A stretch of 64,000 nucleotides of DNA from Taenia hydatigena (Eukaryota; Platyhelminthes; Cestoda; Cyclophyllidea; Taeniidae): the NCBI GenBank assembly GCA_036345935.2, contig JADWOT020000003.1, forward strand, positions 9,040,134 through 9,104,133. Direction: 5' to 3'. The notes beneath the pieces were generated by a model. The model was not told where the DNA came from. It did no database searches and was given only the letters and a program-made list of their open reading frames with translations. Of this stretch, positions 34,861-48,430 are shown piece by piece. Numbering within the stretch: position 1 is the stretch's first letter; each line of letters starts with the position of its first letter. A program made the position numbers and the translations under genes.

Positions 34861-37800
34861 CTTGTCGGTAAGAAAATTAGGGTCATTGTGAAGTGGGAAT
34901 GAATGGTTAACGAAGCATGGAGGCATTATGTAAAGGAAGCAACTGAGCAGATGATAATATTTCACAATGAGACAACAAAGAGTAGTCATAAACTGAAAAC
35001 CAATGACAACAACCAAAACTAACCAAAAAGTAGCATTTCTAAGTTAAGCACACAAAATCTGTTTTTTTTTTTTTGGCGTGAATTTCACAAATCTTGTTGC
35101 CATCTTCACCTCGGGGTAAAAACCTTGGCCGAACCGCACCACAATCAGTAGTCAGAGAGAAGTATCAATTTAGTGTATCAGCTTGATGTTGATAGCAATT
35201 AATGCTCCTGTTCAATTATCATCCTAATGACTTCATTCGCCTTTCAAAGGCTACGATTATAAGGGATTTAAGAAATCAAGTGCGAACGTCAACTGCGCAA
35301 AAGCCCAACGAAGACACAAGGCAGAAGTGGAAATAAAATTATGATGTCGAATATAAGTCACCGACATTTTGAAAGAGAGAAAACGCTACGACCCTACGTG
35401 TTGTATCGCCTCGCTTTCTTTCGACTCAATATATACTCACGACCGAAAACGTGTCTAGGTAAACTAATCAGAGAGCACACTACAGAAAAGAGATGAATAG
35501 CTCACGCAACATGACTTCGCCCATCCCACTTTCAACAGGTTTACCACAGCCCAAGTGCTTGACCATTCTATCGCCACCGATTACAATATGGAATTGACAT
35601 CGAGCTCACTTGAAAAATCAGGGCACTGAATGTGCAAAGTTGGTAGAGGAGGTAAACACTTACTGCGGATCCTGCTGCGCAACAGTCATCAAAACATCGG
35701 CTGCACCCACGGCTGAACAGGGACACAAGAAGGGGATCAAGTATTTCACATCTCCAGTTCCACCGCAAAAGCAGCCCTTTGATTGTCCGCCTTCACACAC
35801 GTACTCGTTGCCATGAGACTGTAGTCCACCGCCTCATGGAAGCACTGTCGAATAAAACTGCATGCTGTCAACATGGACGATGAAGGAGCGCACACTCTGT
35901 CGACCCTCCAATCACTGTAGAGTACAGAAGGGACTTTTTTGGCATTTGCAACTGAGAAACGGAAAGCATCAACCAACTACTACTGGCGGGATGAGATTTG
36001 CCTAGGACGAAACTAAATCCCCACATAAAAAGCTTAAATCTGATAACAGGGCGCAAACACAGTAAAAATTCACGTTTTGGTATTCCGGAGACTACATCAT
36101 GGTGTATCTCCTCTAACCCCAGCGCCAAATGCTTTTAATTACTATTCGTTTCTTCACTCAATAAAAAGGCGCATGGGTTGTTTCATAACACCTTCAAAGT
36201 CTCTGAAAATAGTTGAACTTCTACATTCATTTATTAAAGTCAACACGTAATCTCAACTGCAGCAAAGGGAAGGAAGTACCATGAACCGGTTTCGTGCAAA
36301 CGAACCTTCACGTTTAACTGCTAGAACAAATACAAACTCACATTTTTGCATTCACTGATGCGCAGGGAACTACATCCTGCAATTCTTGTACTAGCTACCA
36401 ACTTCTAACACATTTGCCCACACGTGTAGCGTGAAAGACTAAGGTTCCATCGCCACAACTTCATGCCTTTCAAAAACAATTATTGTGCAACCTCAAACGT
36501 TACCTTCTAGTCGCCTGCAATAGTTCGAAAGCTTTTTCATGCGCACTAATAAAACGCGTAACCAACAAGAAAATCCGAAAAGAACCTACACCTACCAGGA
36601 TTAGCGAAGTTGACCACACTGCAACAAAGCTCCTACGCCACAAAAGGGCATTGCCGATACCATTATTAAGTTAAATCAGATAACAGAATTCGACTATTTT
36701 ACCGCACGCACTGCAGAAACAACGAGCGCAGCAAACCTAGAAATCCCTACCCAAACTTTCATGGCAATCCACACTACGGCACACACGCAAATTAAACAAA
36801 TAACAATGTCTTTACGACTGATACTCACATATCTGTTTCAGTTAACACAACGTGCAAACCAAGCACAGCAAAGGCAATCGCACCAAACCCCAGCTTTCAT
36901 ATGCACCGCTGGACAAATGCAAAGACGATTTGCTAAGCGAAAAGCAAAGTTTAAAAATCAGCATTGCTAACAACCTCAACAATTCAACCTGCCAACATGT
37001 TGAACAAAATTACACAGATTTAAATAGCTAGCAGTACTCAGGCTTATTTTGGCATACCCCACTTTCCTATTTATAGCCTCGCACACGAAACTTACAAATC
37101 TGCATTAAATATACACTTCTTTGCCTTATTCATCTGTAAATGCCGATGCTAGTAAATTCTGCATTACAACAGGGTCTGCGAGATAAGTGAAGCAAATTAG
37201 TTGACTTCTCTGTCAGCATGTTTACTGGTGTCTACAAAATTAACTGTGTTGATGATTTCATAGTAGTGCGCCAAAGTAATCGAAAAGATGGCTTTGAAGC
37301 ATCGTGAATGATTCTGAAAGGCAAGGTTGCCTCTTTCTGTGTAGTATGACGATTTTGTTCGAATGCGTTGTTGAATTCGGTGGTATCACGGCTCGGTGTG
37401 CTTGGCTTGCCGTGTGAAGGCGCTAGCCGCTTGGCAAAAACCAGATGGTTCGTTGTTGTAGAATAGTTGAAAGTCTTTTAAATTTTCGTACTCAATCCCA
37501 GTCCTATTTGGAAGTACTTGTATTTGCGTCTACGTACTCATTTATCTAATCATGTATACATCTATTTGTCAAGTGAACCACGAAGAAAACGAAGTCGCTG
37601 TTGTGGTTTATTTGTTTTAAATGGAACGCGAAATCACGTTAATTTATTATGCCGTTCAGTGGTTCTAGCGTTTAATTCAGGTTGTTCTGGCAATGTTTCA
37701 AATGGCTTTTTATTTTAATAATGGTAAATCTTGACAAGTGAGGCCCATTTTGTCGAATGCAGGTGGAACTGTGTTTGGTATATGACTTTTGCTCTTGTTA

Positions 37801-40800
37801 AGGATGCTGCAGACCCTTATTTTGACGGACGCTTACTTTCTTTTGGTAGAGCGTTCGTCATGGGTGTGGATGTATTTTGACCAACACCAAATACGATTCC
37901 TGTCTCTACCACTAGGTTGAACTTTGCTCGTGTGGGAATGCGATCTCAGTTTACGAATTGTTATAGTTCTGTTTTATGCTTTGATATTTGTAATGTGCGC
38001 GTTTTTGAACAGGGTTTTGCTTTTGCCCTTGATCTACAAATGTTTTCATAATTGGTGCATAGCAAAAGCTGGATTGCCGAAGTTGTTAATTCTGCTGATG
38101 TCGGTAGATTGAATTGCGCTTTTGAGACACTTCGCATTATAATTACTCGATAACTTCCATGTCACTGGTTGAGACCTTAATGCTCATTTGTGTTGACCTT
38201 TTCCTAATGCGGCGTACATGCAGGACCTCAGTAGCCACTTGGTTGTAGGCTTAGTTTCGACATGAGCAGAATGCCGAGTAAGACGCTCGAAATCGCAGTT
38301 TTTAGTCTTGCTTTAGGGACCGAATCACGTGTCTGAGAAGAGCTGCGTCTAAGCTGGCAATGGTCGATGAAAGAAACCATGGGTGGCGTTTTGGCACTGC
38401 CCACAGTTATTTTAGCCAGGAGGCATTTATGCTCATTCCTCTTGATGTTGGCACCGGTCCACGTATACAGAGTACTTTCAAGCCTGCAAAATTTGAGGCT
38501 TGTCTCAGACTAGAATTGACTGGTTTGGATTTATTTCACTGCCTTGGCAACGGTTAGCTTTAGACTCCTATGCCTTAGCCCAACAGCAAACAGCTTGCAC
38601 CAAGAAGTGAACCCATAACTAGCTGTTAAAGTATCCTCTTATAAGGAACGCACAATTTGGTGGTGAGAGCTGGTGGGGACAGGAGCGTCAGAATGATTGG
38701 AGGCGGTGTGAATGGACGGGAGTTGGCTGCGAATGATCAGGCAGGTTAACGTGTCCCTTCAATGGCACAGCTTTGGCAGTACAACCACTTGACTCAAAAG
38801 GCGAGCACATAATCAAATACCCCTAACAACGAATTTCACAAATTCCTCTTAAACTATCATTCCACAAGTCTTACTAAAAGCTCGCAACTCGTTTACTTTG
38901 ATAGTTTCAGCGGGTGCTACGAAATTTGATTTGGCGTAAGTGACTTCTTTAGCTTGCAAACGACATTGAGCATTCACAGTTATAAGGCCACATTTAAAAT
39001 TGCACCAGCTTGACATCGTTCTTATTCGATTTTAGAGGTCAGGCGGCGACATGGTAGGTCCTCTGCTATTAATAGAGGTCGGTTTCTTGATTTATTGACT
39101 TCTACTAGATCGATAGGTGGGATGGTACCGCTGGTAAAGACAATCTTAGAGTATACGCAGCCTTGGGGCGCTGCACTGACAATTCAAAACACCCCAAATG
39201 CTTTGAACACAATGGCCAAGCACCATAATCTGAAGCAAACAACTTAACTGCATTTACCGGAATGAATGTAAGCACAAGTGCGCGTGTAGCTAAAAAGTGC
39301 CAATGTAGCGTCCCAAGGCTCCCTTGAAGGCAAAAGAAGGCAGAATGCTGAGATAGAATACGTATATTCACCGGACAGAGGGAAAAAGACTGCTGGCATG
39401 ACCCGGAGGTCAGCCCACGCAGCTAGGGCAATACGGTCACCTCTGTGACCTTGGCCGAGACCGGTAGTTTCAACAAACAATGTACTACAGCCAACGATAT
39501 AATTTAAGCTCCACTTCACTTTCAAGCATTTTGTTGAGAATTCCGGCCTTCTTAATACCGAAAATCAAACAAGTTTTGCATAACTAGTATGCACAATAGC
39601 AATCTAACAATCTTGGGTAGTTTATTATTACTTACTGCTTTAATTTGCTTCTGAACACGTGTTTTCAGGCAGTTTATTTGAATTGGTACTTTTGTAAAAT
39701 AACAAAAATACAAACGCAAATACCTGTCAAATCTGCAAAATTCTAAGGTTACAGCTGCCTTATTAAACGGCGAACATTGGGTTTGCCATGATTAATCACT
39801 TTTTAGCCTTTTTAAAAGGAAAACCTAGTTGCGTTTAGTTTGTGCGCCATGCACTTTTTGAGCGGTTAGTCTGAATTTGATTGTAGTGTGTACGCGCGTG
39901 GACTTTAGCCTGGGGGATCTTGCCTGTAACATTTTAAAAAGCCCCTTTAATCTCTTGACTGTTCTTGGTACTATTAATATTTCTGATTATTAATTTGTCA
40001 GGAAGGCATACCTCTAGTGGATCATTATGCTAGGAATGGGGATATTGCTCAACAGTACCGAACGTGTCTCGCCTTGGCTACTGCTCTGTGATCTTCTCAG
40101 GTAGGAATGAATTGTAGTTTACAGGCTCTCATCACTGTTTTTACCAGTTGTTCGTAGGTCCTTTCATGCTCCATGTATGGTGACAGGTGGATTATTTTTA
40201 TTGCTATGATGTGGTCATTGTGGCCTTGGTTTTGTGTTGAGAGCACCTTTGCGAAATGTGTTATGTAGGGTCTAAGTAATTACTTAGTCGTGAGTTTAGC
40301 TTTGATACGAGTATATGTTTGAGTTAAACCTCGAGGCAAAGGAATGGTTACTTTAAGACCTGTAATCTGCTTGTAAACGCTTGCATCACCATGTGGTCTT
40401 AAATGTTTGGTTTTTGGGCACTTTTTGTTACGTTTGCGTGGGTTAGTACTGCAGTGCGTCAGTGTTCACTCACTCACTTTCAGGTACTACGAACCTCTAA
40501 TGGTGGTGGATGAGCATTTGAGGAATCTGTGGAATGGCAGGCGGTGCGAGATTTTCGAGTCACCTGCGTAGGCGTCCCCTTTGTCCTGCGATGTGGATAA
40601 TGTCATGGACGATATCGGTATGCTTAATGACATGAATTGATGCGACAAGTGTGAGGTTGGAGTTAACATGACAGGAAGGCTTACCCTCTCGTTTCGGAAG
40701 GGATGGTGAATTGCGGCAGTGATTGTGCCACTGCTAAAACAGGGAAATCGAGGAGGTGGTACAGTTATTAGTTAAAATCTAGTGTAGTCTTTTTCGGTGA

Positions 40801-43800
40801 ATTAGTGTTTGTTCACCTTTGCAATTCAAGGTGTGCGTTTTTACCATTGATTTATTTTTCAATGTACACAGATGTATTTTTATTTGTTGATAGTCATGTA
40901 CGCGTATATGCATATTTTGGAATGCATATGGTCATGCTCAATGTTTTTATTGAATGGGATTCAGAAAGAAGAATTGGACGAGTTTTCGATGTGCATAGAG
41001 CACACTTTCACGTTTGTTCACTATGCTGGGCAACTGTTGAAGGGATTATTGTAAGTTGTCCCTGTGGTTTGTTAGATGGTGGGTTATTTCAAAATGGAGC
41101 AATTATGGTGAATGAGGTCTCATTCGTTGTTGAAATGCTGAAAATCTACCAAGCAGTTGGCCTTACTTTCTGCTAAGGTCGTCGCAGGTCCGAATTACAG
41201 CAAGAGTGAATTTCCCCATCTGGAACTTTTTGTAATAAGCAGCACTATGTGTCAATTTCGCCTTAAGAATCCACACATTGCAGATGAAACTTTTCAGCAC
41301 AGTGTTTCTGTGTTGAAATTGTCGGTCTCTCAGGGATGGTGGATGGTGATGGTGAGCTGCCTTACTGGCTGACCCTCGCTCCTCCGTCGTTACACCCTCA
41401 ATGCTGGTTATGGGGCACTTTTCAAGGTCATTACAGACTCATCTGTCTGCCGACAACATCCATTGTTGTGGGTGGTGGCAATGGCGGGGAATGTGGATGC
41501 AGAGGCGGACTCATGGGAGGCTGCTGAGGTTGCGCTAAGCGCCTTTGAACTCGTCATCGTCGTCGACAGATGTGGTGTTGAGATTATTCTACCTATCGAT
41601 TCTGTTGAATGTTTCCTCGCTCAGTGTGGATTAATCGTTCGCCCAAAACGGGAGAGGTGCGGCTTTATGCTTGAAGGACTTGTTAACGGCTGAGTGCGCT
41701 GTGTGTCAAAGGATAGCATAATGAAAGCTAACCGGTAACTCAGTAAGTACTTTCCCATAAGACAGCATGTCGGACAAATTGAATTTGATGCCATCACTAG
41801 CTTTCAACTTTTATTTTTGCTTGTTCTTTTATTGTAAAATCCAAGTTTGTCAGGTTTTGTTGTCCTTAACATTATGATATTAGGTGAAGCCGATATGAAG
41901 TAGCTGTCGGGTGATTGGAGATGCAAGTACATCATGAGGCTTTCTTGTGTATGAGCCTCCAAATGATTGATTGTCACAATTGGCAATCGCTTGCCTAGTG
42001 TTTAACTAATGGCGTCCACAGGTGTGAGTATTGCAGTGAGTGGGATGACTTATTGCCAAGATGTGATTAATTTGTGTACTGAATGGGAAATGTCCGACAA
42101 ATTCATGCCTCACTTGCTTCCGCAGATTCCAACATGCGGTTTTCGCCTAATGAAAATGTGCCCTTTTGGGATATTTTGTGTTGTTTAGCGATCATTTTCC
42201 AGTTGATGGCATTGAATGTATTGCTACCGCCTGAGGCAAGTGGTTGGGCTTGTCGTTGTGATATTCGATCATAGGATGGTAGCTTTATCAAGGCTTACTT
42301 GTTCTGTTGTCATGGCGGTCGTGAGGCCGGATCGTTGACAGGGATTTGACTATTTTGATTTTAGGTCAGCATTTCCTCTACTGAACACGGACACGCGTGA
42401 CGGTCAGCTAATGTCTCCATCTCCTACAGAATCAGCCTACACCATAGAGGATGATGAAACTGTAGATGTAGTACGCCTACCGAGCGGAGCACGGAGGACG
42501 ATGCTGGACAAGACAAAGAGGACTATGCTATGCCTCGGTGGTTTGCTGAATGAATCCACCTACCTGCCTTGGCGATGTGCATTCGCCGAGTGGGTCGCCG
42601 GTGCTTTAAATACACGTCTATGTGTTCTGCAGTGCATACGTATGAACCAGTGATGGGGATGTTGTAGTGTAGAGTAAAGCATCCTTGGCCGCGGTCCATT
42701 TGTATGGTCGTGTGATAGCCGAGGCATGTTTTGCTTCAGCGCTTGCACTTTGTTGGGTTGCAATTGGTTTTGGCCGTCACTAGTGTATTGTAAAGTAGTC
42801 TCCGTTTGGTGCTCCAATCTTACTGGTTGGTATGCTATCAGGTGTTTAAAAGTGACATGGTGCTACTTAGCCTTGAGAACGGCTTTAATTAAAAGGCGTA
42901 GAATGTGTAACTTGTAGGTGGTTGGGCGGTTAGGTGTGTTTCGGGAAAAAAGGCGTCCTTAAGCACTTTTATCGCAGTGGCGTCTATGCCACGAAGGTGG
43001 GGAGGAGGGGAGGCTGCCTACGACTTGAGCAAACTGGTAGCGCAGCCTCTCCCGCAGGACGGCTCCAAATGTTATCATGTTGTCATTTCTGTACTCGAGA
43101 CGTTTAAATAGATGACGGCCAGTGTCAACATTGGAAGCTGCGTGGGGTTGAAGGGTGTGCTGGGCGAAATGGCCAGGTAAGATGGAGATTGTGATAGGAG
43201 GCCAATTTGTTGAATGCATTTTGATGAAATATGCTGGTGTACCTGCAGTCCTTTGCACTTGTTATCTTCGCCCAATGATGCCTCGTTGGCGGAGCATTGA
43301 AGCTCCCCGCGTGCTGCGCTAGATAAAGCGAACTTATTGAGCGCACATTGGAATGCAAGTAAATGGTAGGTGCGTCAATTCTAAACTAATCAGATATGCT
43401 TTTCCATAGGGCTAGACTCGCATCAACTGCTCGTCGGGACGGAAGTGAGGTGATGTAGGCACTAGCTATGAAATCAGCAACTGTATTAGCAGAGCTAACA
43501 TGCCGTTATAGTGGCTGGATTTAGGCAAATTAATTCAAAAATAATGCATGGCGTCGCATTGTGTCACGAGGTAGACACGCAAATGTAGGCTGCAGCTAGT
43601 ATTGCTTAGAAGACTTAACTAAACCAAATTGTTCAACTTATTTGCGGATAAGCGGTTTCGATAGTGGTGAACTTTTGCTCCAAATGTCGTGGATGGCAAC
43701 GGCCTTGAGAATATCATAATGCCACGCTGATAGGACGCGATGACAAGAAGGTAATTGTAGTTAAGAGAAAGTAGACTGTGGGAATGGGGAGGAAGAGTTG

Positions 43801-46399
43801 AACGAGTTTTAAACCAGAAATGCTAAAGCGCACCGTTGAACTTTCTGCTACGGAATACAGTTGGGAACAGATGAGCAACCAATCTTGCAATAACATCGCT
43901 ATAATTATAATCGCCTTTATAATCTATGCTTTGGTTTTCTTTAATGTTTTGGTGTGATTGAGCTGTTAACTGACTCCGAGGCCCGGTCTTCCATGCCTTG
44001 ATGCCTCTCTCAAGCCATATTTCCGTTCGTTAGTATCAAATGGGGGACGATCAGAACTTATAAGACGATATCTTACCTTTTGCGGCTCTGAAGACAGAAC
44101 TGGATTGTTTATATGTCTGCGTACGGCTCTACGTGTTGGTTCGGGATTTTATATGCATAGTCAAGAAGTACCTGTTGCTCTGCATCCTTATGGTACGTGA
44201 ATGAACAGTGATTGGGTTATGAAGGTGATTTAGAATACAACGCTTGCATATGGTTTGACGCTCTGTTGTGGTAGATCTATTCGTCTCTTAGGGTTATGGT
44301 GTTTATCACTGAGATTCTATTTTATGTAGTGGTTGCACCTGCCAAACTCGAGCAACTTGTGACCAGTCTGCTAGGTGGTTTTGAACTACTTTGGATAGAT
44401 GCACCTTTTAGCAAGAACTGGCGTTTGCTTAGCCTCTCTGTACTTTTGACAACCGCGCACACGCCTAAGCGTGGCATAGAAACGATCTAGAGCTTGTCAC
44501 CACAGCCATGTTCCCTATCAGTAGCACTTACTTCGTAACCCGTTCATTCTTGTAGCAGAGTACATGTAGACAACCACTGCTTGGGAGACTGAAAGTGCTT
44601 GTCGATTTTCCGAATCCGGTGTTGGATTGGACGGCTGGACAGTGAGGTCGTCAATTTGTGTGCAGGTGTTTGTTGTTTCCCCACTATCGACCTTTTTTCC
44701 AATTAAAGTTTCATTGTGAAGAAGCGACTTCCACAGTGGTCTCTCTTATGAGGCATTTTAGGCTTTGAAGAGTGGATTTCTGACTCGATCGAACCATGCT
44801 TATAGTAAGTCACTAAAGCACATCGTTGGTGCGTGGATAAATGCAAAGAAGTGGGTGCGTCTCGCATACGTGGTTCTGTTGGCGAACGCAGTGTACCAAA
44901 ATTTCTCCATTGCCTGTTTATTTTTCTTAGTTTTTGCTTTTTTAGTAGACAACGAAGCAGGAATTAGTTGAGCTGACGAGTCTTCTGAAGCAATGATTGA
45001 TAAGTAGGCGGCTCTCTGCATGGAAATCCACCCGAGTCATCCGTGAGAGTGTAGTAACGCATGTAAGAGGAAGTGGGTTGATTGATGTCTTGCAGAAAGG
45101 CGTGGGTGGAAGTCGATTCATTGCCGTCTGCTAATATTCGAGTGAGTAGCATGAGCGTTGGCCAGGGATACAGAAGTTCAACTTCTTTCAGATGTTTTCA
45201 CTCCTTGTAATTAACACGCAGAGGAGCTTGGAGTTCGGGAACAGAGTCCTGGGCCAAATCAGCCTTTGATTGTCATTGCAAGCCTTTTCGTAAGCTTTAA
45301 TCGACTGGGAGGTAGGAAAGCAGCCTGCACAATGTGCTGCTGCCATCGGCAATGCGTGGTGATGCATTGGGAATGCAATCATTCAAGCCAATGTTCCAAA
45401 ATGAGCACTAAACATTTTCGAACGGCATTCAGTAGATGGATCTGTCTGAGAGTGAACTGGAGAAGGAGAGCGCGTGAAATCGGATGATGATATCAATCAC
45501 TGCATCCATATAAATGCTGCTAGCATATCTTTAAGGCTATTTCGCAGCGTGATGTCGCTTCAGACATCAGTGGTGCAAATCGACTTGTAATTTGCAGCCA
45601 TTTTTCGTATTTAAGCATTTGTATCCAACTGGTTGATCGCTTGGTCTTTGAATACGTAATGAAGCATGCCATTGGAAGGGCGGACGCGCGATTGAGAAGA
45701 TGCCTAAAATCAGTGTAGTAAGACTATAAAATAAGGCATAGACGGAGGAGCGGGTTTTGTCAGTTGTTTCAATTTGACACAATTATGGCAACCGCAATCG
45801 ACTGAGTGGTTTCTTGGCATCTGTGTAGGCACTCGCACCTTGTTGGTTCGTTTGGGTATGGGGCAGAACCAATTGAATGCACTGATCGAAAAACTAAACC
45901 TTGAACCATCTAAACGCGCATCATACTCTCAACTCTGTGAAGCCGGCAGCCTTCCAGGTCTCAGCACCAGTTAGATCTGTTTTAGCAATGCCTGGTTTTG
46001 GTGGCACCCTTTCAAATCGGGTACAAATTCTGGCTTTAAGACCGCCTAATAGCATTGTAGGCAGCTCGACTTCCCAATCGCACCCAGTTTAACCCATTTT
46101 GATGCGGTCACGCTGCTTATTTCCTTCACCCTCATAATCTAGCATACGACTGGGAGGGATTGACTATGGCAGCGCTTTGTAGACAATTCATTCATCATCA
46201 TCACTGCTCCCAATGTTGCCATATTCTGATAAAGATGATTTGATTCAATTGTTTTATTGCAATTAGACTTGGTTGCATTTTGTTGAATGAATAGTTTATT
46301 CATTCTACTTGAAATGAGGTCACCCAATTTCTGTGTTCCATGAATTCATTCTTCCTGCGAACATAAAAATATTTTGCTTGACGGTTTTCATAGACTCCG
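34861..46399. other. Long stretch without a recognisable gene
   Basis: These 11.5 kb show no gene I can name and no clear copies of the repeats seen elsewhere. A 13-T run lies at 35062-35074 and a G-rich patch (GGTGGGGAGGAGGGGAGG) near 42996-43013. Frames that stay open include 40805-41176 (+, 123 codons), 41463-41693 (+, 76) and 42411-42653 (+, 80, beginning SPSPTESAYTIEDDE). The last lies just after a possible TCCTACAG acceptor and could be an exon, but nothing confirms it. Large introns of an unseen gene are possible. Confidence 0.4.
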
Positions 46400-47870
46400 T
46401 TGTCCCTTGAATTGATGAAATGCTTTTTAGTGGGGATGAGTCTGAGCAGAAGCTTTGCTTGATCACCTACTTCGTAGCGTCGATTTTGCAACCGCTTAAT
46501 GGCCCTTCTAGGGCACTCACCGGTCATCCAAGTGGCTCAAATCAGGGCTGATGTAATGGAAGTCGATTAACCTCCATCTTTACCTTAATCTAGAAAAATT
46601 TTGTTTAACAGTCATTATGATACTAAGTAAAGTGACTGCGCAACAAGTTCTGTTCAATTTCCTAATTAAGTAATCGTTTGATATTGTGTGCATCCCACTA
46701 CGTTTCGCTATTCATTACTTCCAAATAAATTTCACACATTTCAGTTAGCTTTCCTAACTCTTATGTTTTATTAGATGCTAGCAGGACAGAGTAAAATAAG
46801 CCTCTTTTGTTACATCCATTTGACATCAAAACTATCTTTCTCTCAACTTTTCAAATCAACTAACTCATTTCCTTACCGGCAGATCATGACATTAAATCTT
46901 GCATCGCAAATCGGAAATGTGGCATGATACAGATGCTTCCTATGGCATTTTATCTCCAACTCCCAGCTTCTTCTGACACGACTTCGTTTTACCAGTGGAC
47001 GCCTTTTCCAAGTACATTTGGCTTAGGTTGGAGTAGAAGCTACGAATGCGTGGATGTAGACGAATCAGAGTCGTCACCAATGTGAATGGGTGAGGGTGTG
47101 TAGGCAGCCATGTAGACCATGCAATGTAGATTGTAGAAGCAATTTTGGAATAGCTTCCTTCTTACTATGCAATGGCCTATTTTCGTATCATTCCACCTCA
47201 CATCAGTGCGAAGGTGTGTGAGCCCACTTAGGAGCAATCACTTCTCGCATGTTTCATCTCCGACTGTGCGTCACATGTGAGAAAGTGCTTCCATGTTTCC
47301 TGCCTACTTCGACGCCGCGTACTGGTAAAGTGGGTTCATTATTATGCGTTTGTAATAAAAGGGTGCGAAAGCGTTTGGGAGGGGTGGTAACTTCTGAGAC
47401 GACAACGTACTTCTACTACGAATTCCTTGAGGCTTGTGAGTGTTGAGGTCAAATTTGGGCAAAATTGCATGTGCTACGTATCCTACGACAAGTGAGACAA
47501 CACGGTGAAGTGGTCCACTTCATTGGACTACTGAATAACAGACTCATTCTCAGCACATTCTTTCACAGTGTTGATGCATGTGTGCGGGACGATTCGTGGA
47601 CTTGTATCATGATGCTCTGAGGGCAGATGGTGAAGGCTTTACACCCTTCAGAATGTTGTTTGTAAATACATGTGATTAAACTACATCATCCGTGAGGCTG
47701 ATAAGTTGGCACTTCGGCTTCTCTTTATACATTGATGGCGTGGCTGTTAAAACTAAGGGATTCGGTAATCGGATGGAAGGCAAGACCTTTAGTTTGCCTC
47801 AAATGCATAGTTTCCTACTTCAAAGTACCTAGCTACGTTCAGAAATGGCCTTTTTGTAATTCTGAATGAA
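46400..47870 (-). repeat. R1 copy S17 to S13 (inverse), outer palindrome arm
   Basis: This copy is the reverse complement of about 57.89-58.98 kb, at about 85-88% identity by eye. Shared motifs include AGTAAAATAAGCCTC, GTTAGCTTTCCTAAC, the block-S16 motif TTCTGACACGACTTCG, and CAACACGGTGAAG near 47.5 kb. Together with the + copy that follows, it forms the left arm of a large palindrome centred near 53.2 kb. Confidence 0.6.
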
Positions 47871-48430
47871 ATTTCAATGAATATCAGTCACACCGCTCTT
47901 GATTTGGTATCAAGGGGAATAATTGATAATAATAATTGCATCGCTTTGTGCTACTAGTGAATAAAAGCAGTAGTGTCGTGACTTCCTTCATAGAAATGAT
48001 GCTAGACTTCACTTCATTGCCACAATATTAGCGCAAAGACCGCATACCAACAGTGTGCAGGCTTGTACTGTAATAAAAAAAAAATCCAAGAATTTCCTTC
48101 TGCACAGCATTTGCAAATTTCACCGTCAAGTCATCGTGTCCTCCCTAAGTTTCGGTCAAAATTATCTTCTGATCTAGTTGGTAAAGCAAGGCTACATGTG
48201 AAATTGCATGTAAAGAACATGCCAATTGCCTTCACAGTACCGTGTCGCAATGTTCCTCATCCGTGCCACAGACAAGCACCAAAACTATGAATAAGGGTGC
48301 TAACTAGGAATAAATCATTGCGTATTCCTCCGACATTAAGGTGCATTACCGTGTTGTAACAATTGTAATAAGGTACATGACAGAGTGCGAAAACCCTTTG
48401 GAGAGGACTGTAGATCGTTCTCCACTTTCT
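47871..48430. other. Segment without counterpart in right palindrome arm
   Basis: About 560 bp separate the two R1 copies here. The corresponding join in the right arm (57.85-57.89 kb) has only about 40 bp. The segment contains a 9-A run near 48077 and no recognisable gene. It is an insertion on the left or a deletion on the right. Confidence 0.5.

Noticed and set aside
40805..41176. 123-codon + strand open frame
   Set aside because: T-rich sequence favours chance hydrophobic frames. A second frame is open in parallel and nothing is recognisable.
42411..42653. 80-codon frame after a possible acceptor site
   Set aside because: The first half reads like protein, but no family is recognised and no matching donor could be chosen. 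It is noted in the entry for 34861-46399 instead of being called.
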